A stretch of 64,000 nt of DNA. It comes from Prorocentrum cordatum. Its lineage: Eukaryota; Sar; Dinophyceae; Prorocentrales; Prorocentraceae. Shown here piece after piece: positions 44,030 through 54,135 of the stretch. The stretch lies in contig CAUYUJ010018537.1 in NCBI GenBank assembly GCA_963575745.1, positions 53,501 through 117,500 on the forward strand. Direction: 5' to 3'. Position numbers and translations under genes: made by a program. Within the stretch, counting starts at the first letter, position 1. Every line of letters begins with the position of its first letter. The notes beneath the pieces were generated by a model that saw only the letters and a program-made list of their open reading frames with translations, had not been told where the DNA came from and did not search any database.

Positions 44030-45350
44030 TTATGAGCATGAAGCTTCAAAACTGGCAGTAGGTGAAATGTGGCTCTCGCATTAGCGCCGAGCGCATTCAT
44101 TTTAAAAGTTGCAGGACATTCACGGATCTAGGGCAAGTAGTTTTCAAATGTGATTCTCGCCTTGGCGCTTCGAACAATGTGCAAGATCTTCATGGATTGA
44201 GGGCGGCTGGTTTTTTTAATGTGGTTATCGTTTTGACGGGTTGAGGGCTGTTCTTGTTCAAACGGTGGTTCCCGCTCTAGCGCCGCGCAAACTCGCTATA
44301 AACAGTTGCAAGAGCTTCACGGATTGAGGGTTGCTATGTGTCGAAAGGCGGTTCTCGCTTTTTTAGTGCCGCGCACATACGTTTCAACTTTTGCAATATC
44401 TCCATTGGTCCCCCTTGCGTTCCGGAGCGATTGAGGGATTGCCTGGGCGCAACAGTTACGTTGATTCGCGGTGTTAAAGTCTCAGGAATCGTGTTCGGCA
44501 CGGTTTTGGATCGCCCAGGAAAAAAAGCAGACAGGTTGACTCGTGGCGTTCAATTCTTGACAATAGTGTCTTCGCGCGATTGAGGATGTTCATTCGGCTG
44601 TCCCCCAACGGGCCACTTTTTTCAGAGGAAATGAACCCTGACACGAGCCTGTGGAGAGGGAGCTTGGAGGGAGGGTGTCCAGCAACATCGTTGATAGGTC
44701 TTGCATTTGCACTGGTCCTTACGAATAGCTCATCCCCTCCTCCTTCGCTCCCCGAGACGTGCTGGCAGCGCGCGCCGAGCGTCTCGCTTGAGGCTTCTTC
44801 ACCACGTATGACCTTGAAGCCTGAAATCTGCAAGAGCTTCACGGATGGAGGGCGGGCCGTTGGCAATATGTGGTTCTTGCATCAGTGTTGCGCGCATTCG
44901 ATCCGCACATTTGCAACAGCTTCACGGTTGCAGGGCTGGTAGTTTGCAGTTATCGTTTTAGCGCCGCGCGCATTTGTGGGTCGACGTTTGCAACAGCTTC
45001 ACGGATGGAGGGCAGGTGGCTTTCACAATGTGTTTCTCGCCTCAGCACCAAGGTCGCTCGTGTTGTTGAAAGTTCGCAGCAAGATTCACATGGCCGAAGT
45101 CCCAGGAATCCTGTTCTGGCCAGGTTTACGACTGGTCAGAACGCGGCAGTCATGCTGATGCGCGGTGGTGAAGTCCTGGGAATGGTGTCTCGGCACGGGG
45201 GAGGACCGTCCGGGCGCCACAGTCACGTTGACCCGCGGCGCTGACTTCCCAGGAATTGTGTTCTGGCGCAACTAAAGATTCTCAGACGGTGGTTTTCCAA
45301 TGAGGCATTTCCCGCAGCGGAAATAAACTAAACTCTTGCAGGGCCAATGC
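44030..45350. repeat. Degenerate repeat filling TIR-gene intron 3
   Basis: Units of about 85-100 bp recur with TTGCAAGAGCTTCACGGATT followed by GAGGG and TGTGGTTCTCGC words (near 44105, 44185, 44305, 44835, 44925, 44995). No gene is seen in it. Confidence 0.6.
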
Positions 45351-45417
45351 GAATATGAACTTTAGAGGGAAGGCTTACTGCAAGATCGCCGAACCGCCCC
45401 AGGGTTTACACTGGTCC

Positions 45418-45540
45418 TCCTCCTCCTCCTCCTCCTTCTCATCCTCCTCCTCCTCTTCCTCCTCACCCTCCTCCTCCTCCTCATTCTCCTCCTCCTCTTC
45501 ACCCTCCTCCACCTCCTTCTCCTCCGCCTTTCCTTTCTCA
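45418..45540. repeat. (CTC)n array
   Basis: CTC/TCC triplets shortly before exon 4, within intron 3. Confidence 0.93.
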
Positions 45541-45612
45541 TGATCCCCGTCGCCTTCCTCGTGGTCCGCCTCTCCTTCCTCGTGACCATCCTCCTCACCC
45601 ATCCTCCCGGAG

Positions 45613-45681
45613 GTCCTTGGTAACGCCTTCCACCGCATCGCCCTGCCGTTCTCCCCGCACAAGTCGGCCAACATCCGAGAG
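45613..45681 (+). CDS. TIR-domain protein, exon 4
   Basis: Twenty-three residues after CCCGGAG (AG at 45611-45612): VLGNAFHRIALPFSPHKSAN then IRE. It joins exon 3 in phase 0 (EDLK|VLGNAFHRI) and carries the basic SPHKSANIRE segment. The donor is GAG|GCG at 45682, a GC donor. The first 17 bases of the following intron (GCGGAGCTTCTGGACAG) almost copy the first bases of exon 5, so reading straight on would add a spurious ELLDR before the GGA array. Confidence 0.72.
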
Positions 45682-45697
45682 GCGGAGCTTCTGGACA

Positions 45698-45735
45698 GGA
45701 GGAGGAGGAGGAGAAGGAGGAGGAGGAGGAGGAGC
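45698..45735. repeat. Short (AGG)n array at the start of intron 4
   Basis: About 12 AGG triplets beginning 16 bases into the intron. Confidence 0.9.
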
Positions 45736-45958
45736 AGACTGAGTGGCAGGGGTAAACGGTGGGGAAGGGGAGGTCGATTGAACCCCCACCTTGCCAAGTC
45801 GATCAGCGAGTTGTTCCTGTTCTGGTCCTCGAGGAAGTGTTCTGGCCGCAATGTTTGCGGGCCTGCGCCCGCCGGGTCCGGTCCCAGATCCGTCTCCTTG
45901 AGGGGCGCTTTGCGACAGGGGTCGCTGACCACCCGCGGGGGAGGAGGGAGAGAGGGAG

Positions 45959-46036
45959 GCGGAGCTGCTAGACATCCTGAACCGCTGCGAGCTCCACGGC
46001 TCCAAGTCGGTCCAGTTCCGCCGCACGTCGCAGTAG
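45959..46036 (+). CDS. TIR-domain protein, exon 5 and stop
   Basis: Twenty-five residues after GGGAG (AG at 45957-45958), ending at the TAG at 46034-46036: AELLDILNRCELHGSKSVQF then RRTSQ. It joins exon 4 in frame as NIRE|AELLDILNRC. This is the C-terminus of a protein of about 226 residues. Intron 4 (277 bp) is the shortest and is bounded by a 17-bp near-identical direct repeat (45682 and 45959). Confidence 0.72.
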   Translation, partial: AELLDILNRCELHGSKSVQFRRTSQ

Positions 46037-46069
46037 ACGGGCTCCGAGGCACGGCCCTCCCGCCCACCA

Positions 46070-46190
46070 TCCCCCCCGATGACGCCCTCGGGGCCTTCCT
46101 CGCGACGTGACCTCGCGACCTTCCTTGCGACCTTTCAACGGCGCGCCGTTGGATGATGCCCTCGCGACCTTCCTTGCGACGGGCGGCTCG
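46070..46190. repeat. Short tandem repeat after the TIR gene stop
   Basis: GATGAYGCCCTCGSGRCCTTCCT and CGCGACCTTCCTTGCGAC occur two to three times directly downstream of the stop, probably in the 3' UTR. Confidence 0.6.
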
Positions 46191-46321
46191 CAGGCCCCCC
46201 CCCTCGCGGCGCCCGTCTTGTGTGCCGTGCCCTCTCCCGCGGTGGTCGCCTTTCCCCTCGCGTCGTCAAAGCGCGCCTGCGAGCCCCCGAGGGCGTGCCA
46301 GCGCCACGGCCACGGCCTCGC

Positions 46322-46552
46322 CTCCTCCCAGAGTCCCGAATCATCAGGGGCCACTCGGGTCAGGGCTATCTCGGGCTCGTTTCTCGGGAAGTCGAACCCG
46401 AGCCGCCCCGGCGCCCGAGCTGCCCCGGGCAACTCGGGCGCCCGGAGCCCCGAATCGTCCGGGGCAGCTCGGGTCAGGGCTAACTCGGGCTCGCTCTTCG
46501 GGAAGCCGAGCCCGAGTTACCTCGGGCCCGCGTTGCCCCGGATAACCAAGGG
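46322..46552. repeat. Dispersed element S, second locus
   Basis: Two tandem units related to 26943-27152 (AGAGTCCCGAATCATCAGGG, GGGTCAGGGCTAACTCGGGC, CCCGAGTTACCTCGGGCCCG), here more GC-rich. Confidence 0.72.
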
Positions 46553-46914
46553 CGCCCTGGAGGGCGCGAAGTTACTCGCGCTTCGTTGTTCGGCTGCGAT
46601 TCCTCCTCATCCTCCTCTTCTCCCCTGGGAGGCGGCGCGAGAGCGCGAAGCTGTTCGCACTTCGCGCCTCGCGCAGCGCGAAGTGCGCAGTTGGGAGCAC
46701 CTGATCACTCGGGCGCCCAAATCCCTCCCTCCTCCGCCTCGCGGGCGACAGGGACCAGGCTTCGGGCAGGCCACGGAGCAGGCCCTCCGGAAGTGCTCCC
46801 GGATGAGGGCGACGAGGGGAGGGCGGGCGCGAGGGAGCCCTGCGCCGCCCCCTTGCTGGCCCCTCTGTGGTTCCTTCGGCATTTTTCCTTCGGTGGGCCT
46901 CCACCGGCGTTTGT

Positions 46915-47067
46915 CCAGAGGGTTCCAAAGGGTTTTTTGGAGGGAAAGGGGTTTCCAGAGACCCCCCCAGGGGCCTCGGAATTTCGTCAAAACATGGGGG
47001 TGCGAAGCCCCTGGGGAACCCCATCCAGGAAAACACCCTCCCCCAAAAACCCCCTTTTGAACCCTGG
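46915..47067. repeat. Short inverted-repeat element
   Basis: The ends CCAGAGGGTTCCAAAGGGTT and AACCCCCTTTTGAACCCTGG-type sequence are complementary over about 30 bp with mismatches. 153 bp, no protein. Confidence 0.6.
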
Positions 47068-47209
47068 TTTTTTGGATGCCAGGACACTCAGAGGACACGC
47101 CTCCTCCCGTTCTCGCTCCTCGAACGCAGATTCACCTCCGTTCGGCGGGGCGTCGTTGCAGAGGGCGTCTGGCGCTCGACGTGCGCTCAGGCCCGCACGT
47201 GCGGGTAAT

Positions 47210-47340
47210 TAGGAGAGGGGAGAGGCGGGGGGAAGCAGGGGGGAGGGGGGCGGAGGAGAAAGAGGGGGAGGGAGAGGGGAGGAGGGAGGAGGAGGAGGAG
47301 GAGGAGGAGGAGGAGGAGGAGGGGAGGAGGAAAGGAGTGG
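47210..47340. repeat. GGA-rich array
   Basis: GGGGAGAGG words followed by about 14 GGA triplets (47290-47330). Confidence 0.9.
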
Positions 47341-47534
47341 GGGGGGGGACTAGTCAGGTGCGCTCGCGCCATATCTGACGCCCTAGCTTCTGTCGGCCGG
47401 CCTCCAGGTCGCGGAAAACCTCGCGTCCCCTGGTTATCGGAGAGACCTGGAACGCTGGCCGTGGCGGCCGCTCTTCCTCGGAGGGGGGCCATCATCAGTG
47501 CATCTCCTCCTGCTGCCCGGACACAGGCAGGGGC

Positions 47535-47684
47535 GGAGCTGTGGTGCCTTCCAATTTTTGTGGCTTCCAGGAGGAGGAGGAGGAGGAGGAGGAGGAGGAG
47601 GAGGAGGAGGAGGAGGAGGAGGAGGAGGAGGAGGAGGAGGAGGAGGAGGAGGAGCTGTGGTGCCTTCCAATTTTTGTGGCTTCC
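47535..47684. repeat. 34-bp perfect direct repeat around a (GGA)n array
   Basis: GGAGCTGTGGTGCCTTCCAA plus TTTTTGTGGCTTCC at 47535-47568 recurs exactly at 47651-47684. The 82 bp between them is pure GGA repeat. Duplicated flanks around a triplet array mirror the boundaries of TIR intron 4. Confidence 0.92.
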
Positions 47685-47998
47685 TCTGCCATGCCGCAGT
47701 CTTCTGCATCTTTTGTTGGGCGAGGGGGCGATGGTCGGGTGCGACGTCGGCTTGCTCCTCGGCGCTGCTGGCTCGCCGGCGCGACCCCCGCGCGCCGGCA
47801 CTGCGCGGATGTTTGCCCGGCGGCGGGGTGCTCGGGGGCAGTGTCGCTTCCAGGTTCGGCTGTGGTTTGAACGGCGCTTGATGCGCGGTCTGATGGCCGC
47901 GCGGCCATGTGGGAACAGGGATGAGTTAGCCCCTGTTCCCCCAGCGGGTGGCTCCACGACAGGCTTCTCCGTCACGGTAGTCCCTGGTGAGACGACCG

Positions 47999-49380
47999 TT
48001 ACCGCAGGTTTTGTCGGGGGACCGATTCAGCCCGAGTGGGCGCCTCAATCTTCACGATGGCCCAGGGAACAGTGGAGCCTTGGACGTGGACCGCTGCGTT
48101 CGAAGGGGGGCTGGCCGCTTTGAAGATGGCGGAACCACCTCTGGTCATTTTGTCGCAACCTGCGTCTTGGACTTCCAGTGCCACTTGATGGACGAGAGGA
48201 CCTTGTCAACTTGCGTCTCGGTGGCGCTCTGCGGCTCAACCCCCGCGATGCGGCACGTAGCGCGAGCAAGCGCGGCGTCAGCTCCCCGTGACCCGAGGGC
48301 GACTTGCTTCACCCTCTGAGAGTCAACCTGGATCATGATGCCCACGAGCTTGCCCGCTCGGACAGCGCCGTACTCCGTGTGCTCCGCCCAGGTGTTGTGC
48401 GCCTCTTGAAGCCTGATCTGGTGTGACCATCTGGGCACCACGCATTGACTTAGTCACCGGGCGGGGGGCCCTTGGGTGCCATGGCAGTTGATGTCGAACT
48501 GGATGCCCCCCCTGCCTGGATGCGGGAGGATGGCAAGCGGGGCGTCGGCTGGCTCCCTGCCTGCAGTGGACGTGGGCCTGCGCTGTCCGACGGCTCTGCC
48601 GCGGCGCCCCGGGAGCTCGACGGGGTCTTGAATTTGGACAGCGCGGAAGGGGGGCGAGAACACGGCAGTGAGAGCTTCAGTTCAGCGAGCGAAGAACGGT
48701 ATAACATAAATTGTTTCGCCGTCGGGGACACCTGCCCCTGGGCGGCTGGAAAGTTGATACCCCTACGGTGCCACCGTGAGGGTATAAACTTTCCAGCCGC
48801 CCAGGGACAGGCGCCCCCGACGGCGAAAAAGTTTATGTTATACCGTTCTTCGCCCGTTAATCAGTGAGGTCGTTGTCAAGCTGTCTGCGCGGGGCGTCGT
48901 TTTTGAGAGTTTATGGCGTTCCTTCGTCTTCTGTTGCGCCATACTTGGTCTCTGATGGGCGCAGCGCCTGAGAACGGCGCCGTGAAGAGTCCTCGGGCGC
49001 GGGCGCCACCGCAATAGCATCGGCCTTACAGATAGCAGCGCGGATCCAGACTGCGTTGTCAGTTGGGTCGAGATTGATATGAACGACGTGTTGGAGGCAT
49101 TGTACCTCGTCTCGTGCGAGCTGGTACATGGTCCCTTGAATTTGTCCTGGCGTGGGCTTTGTAGCCTTGGCCGTACGACGGAGGACTGGGATAATGGCAC
49201 CACAACTGCGGGCACTAGAGGTTTGTCTTGTGTTCGGATATGCTGCAGCAGGCAGTCGGCTCCCTCTACCGCGTAAAGAGAGATGCTACGGGCGCACGAC
49301 GTCCCGTCGCCACTTTCCTCGCGCAGCATGGTATAGCTGATCCTGTTTTCCTTGTGCATGTTCATGAGCTCGCCCCTGAG
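47999..49380 (-). pseudogene. Broken minus-strand coding fragment
   Basis: Pieces on the minus strand read as protein but change frame. From upstream: SGDGTSCARSISLYAVEGAD and CLLQHIRTQDKPLVPAVVVP (about 49330-49180); then MYQLARDEVQCLQHVVHINL and DNAVWIRAAICKADAIAVAP (49129-48911, stop at 48911). A foldback element (48689-48853) interrupts. Then MVPRWSHQIRLQEAHNTWAE and IMIQVDSQRVKQVALGSRGA (48441-48145). After another shift come GGSAIFKAASPPSNAAVHVQ and TVPWAIVKIEAPTRAE (to 47999). I do not recognise the family; the repeated frame breaks and the insertion suggest a dead gene or retroelement ORF. Confidence 0.4.
48689..48853. mobile_element. Near-perfect foldback element
   Basis: Arms of about 70 bp: GCGAAGAACGGTATAACATA on the left, TATGTTATACCGTTCTTCGC on the right. 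The inner arms CCTGGGCGGCTGGAAAGTT and AACTTTCCAGCCGCCCAGG enclose a loop at about 48762-48779. It would form a very stable hairpin and lies inside the broken minus-strand fragment. Confidence 0.9.
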
Positions 49381-49384
49381 CCGT

Positions 49385-49680
49385 CGGTGGTCGGAGCGGT
49401 GTTAATGGCAGATCGTTTCGAGCTCGGCGTGGTGCTCGTGAGCCAGCTCGTTGGATGCCGCGACTGCTCTGTCTACGCCACCACTGCTCCGAAGTGTGGC
49501 GACGCAGGCTTCCGTTCCGGACAGGCGGCTATCCGGTAAGTGCTTGCCTGCGGGCAGCCCTTGCCTGGTGGCTTGGGCTGCCGTGGTCTTGGCATCGCTC
49601 GGACGCTCGGCCGTGTCCGGTCTCGCGAGGCAAGAACGGACTGGGGGCGTTTGGCGTCTGGGCTCGCTCTGAGCAGAGCT
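49385..49680. other. No feature recognised
   Basis: Unique-looking GC-rich sequence with frames open on both strands. GGCATCGCTCGGACG (about 49590) is the end word of the repeat at 1866 and 60064, without the rest of the element. Confidence 0.35.
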
Positions 49681-49689
49681 TTTTCGAGC

Positions 49690-50000
49690 CGAAGCTGGAG
49701 AGGGGGTAGGAGGGAGAGGAGGGGGGCGCGACGATGGAGAAGGGACGGGGGAGGGCGGAGGAGGGGAGAGAATGATGGTCGCAGGGAGGAAAGGAGGCAG
49801 GAGGAGGCAGGAGGAGAAAGGAGGACGGAGGAGGCAGGAGGCAGGAGGAGGAGGAGGAGGCAGAAGGAATGATGGTCGCAGGGAGGAAAAGAGGCAGGAG
49901 GAGGAGGCAGGAGGAGGGGAGAGAATGATGGTCGCAGGAGGCAGGAGGACGGAGGAGGGTCGCAGGGAGGAAAGGAGGGCACAGCGAAAGAGCAGGGGCT
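49690..50000. repeat. GGA-rich array with a reiterated GATGGTCGCAG word
   Basis: AGGAGGCAGGAGG-type purine units. AATGATGGTCGCAGGGAGGA occurs at about 49770 and 49868, with a shorter version near 49924, a higher-order period of about 98 bp. Confidence 0.85.
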
Positions 50001-50544
50001 GGGGCAGGAGCAGAAGCAGGACTGCGGCGAGGAGCGGGTGGGAAGGAGGGGGTTGGAAGCTGCAGGCGGGAGGAGTGTTCGGATGCCCGGGGGTTTGGAG
50101 GCGTGCGGCCCCTTTGCCCCCCCCCCCCGCCGAACCTCCACACACACACACACACACCTTGATGTGTATGGTCACCTTCTCTTTCGCATGTTGGTTCCTC
50201 AATTGTTGGGCGGATCGGGTTGACCGGTATGTTTTGTCGGCACGGCGCGATGGTGCCATTACTGATTTGCGTCAGGCTGGCGAGCCATAACGTTAGCTCT
50301 TGACGTGGGTATGGATTCACCAATGTGTATACTACTTGCCAGGTCGGCGCGCCACGATGCGCCGCTTGGCATAATCTCGTCGGGAAATTTTCGCGCAGCA
50401 TTCCCGTTCCGCCAAGCCTCGGCTGGTCCCATGTCGATGGCACCCCACTCAACTTCGAGTGCTTGACTGACGCGCACTATAAGCTGTGGGCATCGCCTAA
50501 ACAGTTTGCATGCCTGCATCTTCGGCTATCCAGCCGCAGGGGTC

Positions 50545-50700
50545 CAGGAGGCAGGAGGAGGAGGAGGAGGAGGAGGAGGAGAAGCAGAAGAGGAAGCAGA
50601 GGTAGGAGGAGGGAGTGCAGGGGCAGTTCAGGAGGCGGAGGAGGGAGGAGGAGCAGCCAGCATCGGCAGGAGGAGCAGCAGCAGCAGCATCATGAGGATG
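50545..50700. repeat. GGA and GCA-rich array
   Basis: GGA triplets (50545-50580), then degenerate purines and AGCAGCAGC near 50675-50690. Confidence 0.88.
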
Positions 50701-51880
50701 GCGAGGCGCGCCGTCGACAGCGAGCAGCGCGCCGAGGAAGGGCGCCGTGGCAGTGCGGCCTTGCGCTTCCTGGCGGTCTCGGCCAAAGGCGGCCCACACA
50801 CCAGGAGCGGTTGCTCCCGGAGCCGTGCTCACTCTGAGGACCGGGGCCAACAGCATAGTCCGCCCACTTCGAGCAGGGCTCGCCGTCGGTGTCTTCGCGG
50901 ACGTTCTCCGCTTCGGGCGGCGGGTCGCCCTTTCCAGCAGCGGCCGCCGTCGGGTTTGGACAGCACGTGCTGTATTGAGCGGAGTGTGGTCGGGGGCAGT
51001 GCGAGGGGCACGGGTCTCTCAGGAGGCGGCCCGCCTCCTCACCGGCCCTCGCGCCCGCCGACAAGCCCTGGCCCTCCCAAGCGCATCTAGAGGGGGCGAG
51101 CGCTTCGGGTCCGGGTGCGCCACATGCTCGACTGGCCTCGCCCACCGTGGGCGGCGCGCAGCGGGGAGTGGGGGCGCGAGTGTGGGGCGGGAGGGGAGGG
51201 GAGCTGCCTTCTCAGGAGGCTGGGGCGGGGGTCCGAGAGGCCCCCCTGTCTGGTCGGAGGCCTTTAGCCCCTTTGGGGAGGGCGTCTTATACGCACAAGG
51301 CCGCCACTGTTGCCCCCCCCCCCACCCCCCTCTTGAGCGCCGCCTGGCCCTCCCGCGGCGTGTTGAAAGTGTTTGACGAGGAGGGCGTCCCAGGCGCTGT
51401 TTTGGTGGGCCAGCAGCCCCGGCTGGATTAGCCCGTCTGATGTTACGTGCTGCCGCGTGCTGCATGTCGTTGCCACCTGCCTCTGCCTGCGCCCGTGTTC
51501 CTTGCCGCGGTGTGCGCTAGACCACCATATCTGGGGGCTCACGAGACGGAGGGGCAGATGGAGCCAGGGGGAGGGCAGCAGAAGGGGGGGCGAGCGGGGC
51601 GAGGTGCGAGGTGCGGGGTGCGGGGAGGCGGGAGCGGGAGGTCTTGCTCGTGTTGCTCTTTGGGGTTTGGGGCTGCATGGATCCGCGGCCAAGGACGGAT
51701 TCGGTCATGGCGGGTCTGCGTCGCTGTGCAGAGCGCCTTGGCGAAAGGTTCCCGCAGAAGCTCGAGCCTCAACGATAATCTTAGAGCTGACTTCGAGAGT
51801 TCGCAGTGCCGCCCCTTCGCCTCGTCCAACCCCGTCCCCCCCCCTCACAAAGAAGGCAGCTTTGGGGTGGAGCGGTAGGT
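50701..51880. other. Gene-free GC-rich region
   Basis: Many overlapping frames on both strands with Arg/Pro/Gly-rich composition. I could not find a coherent domain, splice-bounded exon, RNA or inverted repeat. Confidence 0.3.
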
Positions 51881-51884
51881 GGAC

Positions 51885-51975
51885 GGGGAGGGGGAGGAGG
51901 AGGAGGAGGAGGAGGAGGAGGAGGAGGAGGAGGAGGAGGAGGAGGAGGAGGAGGAGAAGGAGGAGGGGGAGAGAG
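51885..51975. repeat. (GGA)n array
   Basis: About 25 uninterrupted GGA triplets flanked by GGGGAGGGGG and GAAGGAGGAGGGG. Confidence 0.96.
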
Positions 51976-52419
51976 AAAAGGAGGAGACGGGGACGAACAA
52001 TGACGACGGCGACAATGACAGATGGGGGGAGGGTCCCACCTTCGTCTCGAGAGCAGACTATCCGTTCGCGTGCTAGACTGGACGGGCATTCCTGAAGGGC
52101 AATAAGAGCAGTAGCCCTTTATAGCACACACGAGGAGGAATAATACCTTATGACCCTGTGCCTACTTCCATCAACTTGTTTGTCGGGAGATCTTGATACT
52201 GAAAACGGCTTTGGGGGAAATAACACAAAAACAATAACAATAAGCATGCTCGCCAGAACTGACAAGAAACGGCTCCAGGATTGTAACCGGAGTGCAACTG
52301 GAATCAAGAACGGGCATGGAACCATAAACAACAACGGCGCCATAATTGGAAGAGCAGCGGCAGGACGAGCACGGAACATACAATGCCTCGTCGTTTCCAC
52401 GAAGTGTTCAGAAGTGGGA

Positions 52420-52930
52420 GCCAGAGGAGAAGGAGGAGGAGGAGGAGGAGGAGGAGGAGCGAGGAGGAGGAGGAGGAGCGAGGAGGAGAGGAGGAGGAGG
52501 AGGAGGAGGAGGAGGAGGAGGAGGAGGAGGGGAGGAGGAGGAGGAGGAGAGGAGGGAGGAGGGAGGAGGGAGGAGGAGGAGGGAGAGGAAGAGGAGCAGG
52601 AGGAGAGGAGAGGAGGAGGAGAGAAGAGAGCGAGGAGGAGGAGGAGGAGGAGAGGAGGAGGAGGAGGAGGAGAGAGGAGCGAGGGGGAGGAGGGGGAGGA
52701 GGAGCGAGGAGCCGCGCCTGCAGCCGAGGCGAGCATGGCAGGGGGCCCCGCGCGGCCTGCGCCGCGCGCCCTGACCCCGCGCCCCGAGCAGGAGGGGCGG
52801 CCTTGGGCAGCCCTGCTGCGAGGAGGAGGAGGAGGAAAAGGAGGAGGAGGAGGAGGAGGAGCAGGAGGAGGAGGAGGACGAGGAGGAGGAGGAGGAGGAG
52901 AGCACGAGGAAGACGAGGGGAACAAATGAG
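52420..52930. repeat. Long GGA array, two blocks
   Basis: Purine blocks at 52420-52715 and 52820-52915, separated by about 100 bp of GC-rich sequence (GCCGCGCCTGCAGCCGAGGC onward). Confidence 0.93.
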
Positions 52931-53009
52931 GATAGAGAGACGAAGAGGGAAAGGGCAGGGAGAAATGCGGCAGGCAGAGGCGGAGAGAGAGAGAGAGAGA
53001 GAGACAGAG

Positions 53010-53065
53010 AGACAAGGAGGCAAGGGAGGAGGAGGAGGAGGAGGAGGAGGAGGAGGAGGCGGAGG
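53010..53065. repeat. (GGA)n array after a (GA)n tract
   Basis: GA dinucleotides at 52983-53015, then GGA triplets. Confidence 0.93.
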
Positions 53066-53385
53066 AGCTGCAAGTGGTAGAGGGAGGAGAGCATGGTGGT
53101 GTTGTTCTTGAAGCGCTCAGATGGGCCTGCCCCCTCCCTCTCCCCTGCTCATGATGGATTGTTGCCTCTAGGGAGGTTCCTTGAGAGTCGCCGGGGCCAC
53201 ATCAGAGCAATGCTGTGACCATGTTGAGGCCGCTTGGAGCCATGCTGGAGACCAGCTTGGATTCCAAGCCTTGGACCATGTTGCTGCATCTTGGAGGCTA
53301 TATGAGGCCATGTTACGGGGCCAGTTTAGGGCCACCTAGGGCCAGTTTGGACGCTCCAACTACCGGCGCGCCCAGGTGTAGGGAA

Positions 53386-53703
53386 ACGATGAAGCGTTTC
53401 TCGAAGGCGAAGAGGGCACTGCTGTTGGCAGAGCGGGCCTGCTGCGGTCCAGTTGTGGACAGGCACTCGGGTGCCTCGTTTGTCTGCGCCGTTCATCTCC
53501 ATCTCGAGAAGCCCGGCTGCGCCGTCGACGGAGACACCGCTCTGTCTGCCACGACGGGCGTCGAGTTCCCGATGCAGTGCTACCGTCGGGGCGGTGATGA
53601 GATGTTGGGCTCCAGGACCGCAATCGGAGACCTCGGCGTCCCGCTGCCGGGAAGGGCCAGGAGGCGATCGGTGAGGGGGAGGCGCCGAGCGAGAGCGACG
53701 TGA
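53386..53703 (+). CDS. Short uncharacterised ORF
   Basis: From an ATG at about 53389 the frame reads MKRFSKAKRALLLAERACCG, then SGASFVCAVHLHLEKPGCAV and GVEFPMQCYRRGGDEMLGSR, ending in an Arg-rich tail at a TGA (53701-53703). Composition is more protein-like than its neighbours but no domain is recognised. It lies between GGA arrays and a MITE and may be a decayed exon. Confidence 0.28.
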   Translation, partial: TMKRFSKAKRALLLAERACCGPVVDRHSGASFVCAVHLHLEKPGCAVDGDTALSATTGVEFPMQCYRRGGDEMLGSRTAIGDLGVPLPGRARRRSVRGRRRARAT

Positions 53704-53798
53704 GCCGACGGTTTCCGGGGCATCCTGGGGGACCTCGCGGGATCTGTCAGCCTCGTCTGCCCGTCTTTCTCGAACAATGAAATAAGCAGCATAAGCAT

Positions 53799-53978
53799 TA
53801 CAGTCGGGGCCCTGAAGAAGGAACCCTTTTCGTTGGGGAGGGGCTCCGCGTTCCTTGATTGTTTCGCAGCTCGCCTCAGGTTTTCCTTATGTTTCCGATA
53901 GGAAATCGAAGTTTAACTTATGGCAAAAAGGGGCCTCGTTCCTTATTTAGGGTTCCTTAGGTCAAGGCCCCGACTGTA
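53799..53978. mobile_element. MITE family P, copy 1
   Basis: 180 bp. The left end is TACAGTCGGGGCCCTGA, the right end AAGGCCCCGACTGTA. The flanks carry an 18-bp direct repeat, TAAGCAGCATAAGCATTA, at 53783-53800 and 53977-53994, overlapping the terminal TA on both sides. The interior CTTCCTTGATTGTTTCGCAGC-type sequence is shared with 56484-56665. Confidence 0.85.
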
Positions 53979-54135
53979 AGCAGCATAAGCATTAGCATTC
54001 GGAGCTCCGAGCAGATTTCCTGGATCGGCTGGCGAGCGGAACGCGCCATGGGCGGCGCCAGAGGCGCCGCTCATGGAGGCCCAGCGCCGATCCATGAGGT
54101 GTTCGCGGAGCTCAGGGAGTTTGTTACGTATACTT

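Noticed and set aside
50259-50540. Possible exon (minus MQACKLFRRCPQLIVRVSQA or plus GWSHVDGTPLNFECLTDAHY)
   Set aside because: Both strands give equally plausible short frames with similar third-position composition and no clear splice boundaries, so neither is listed as a feature.
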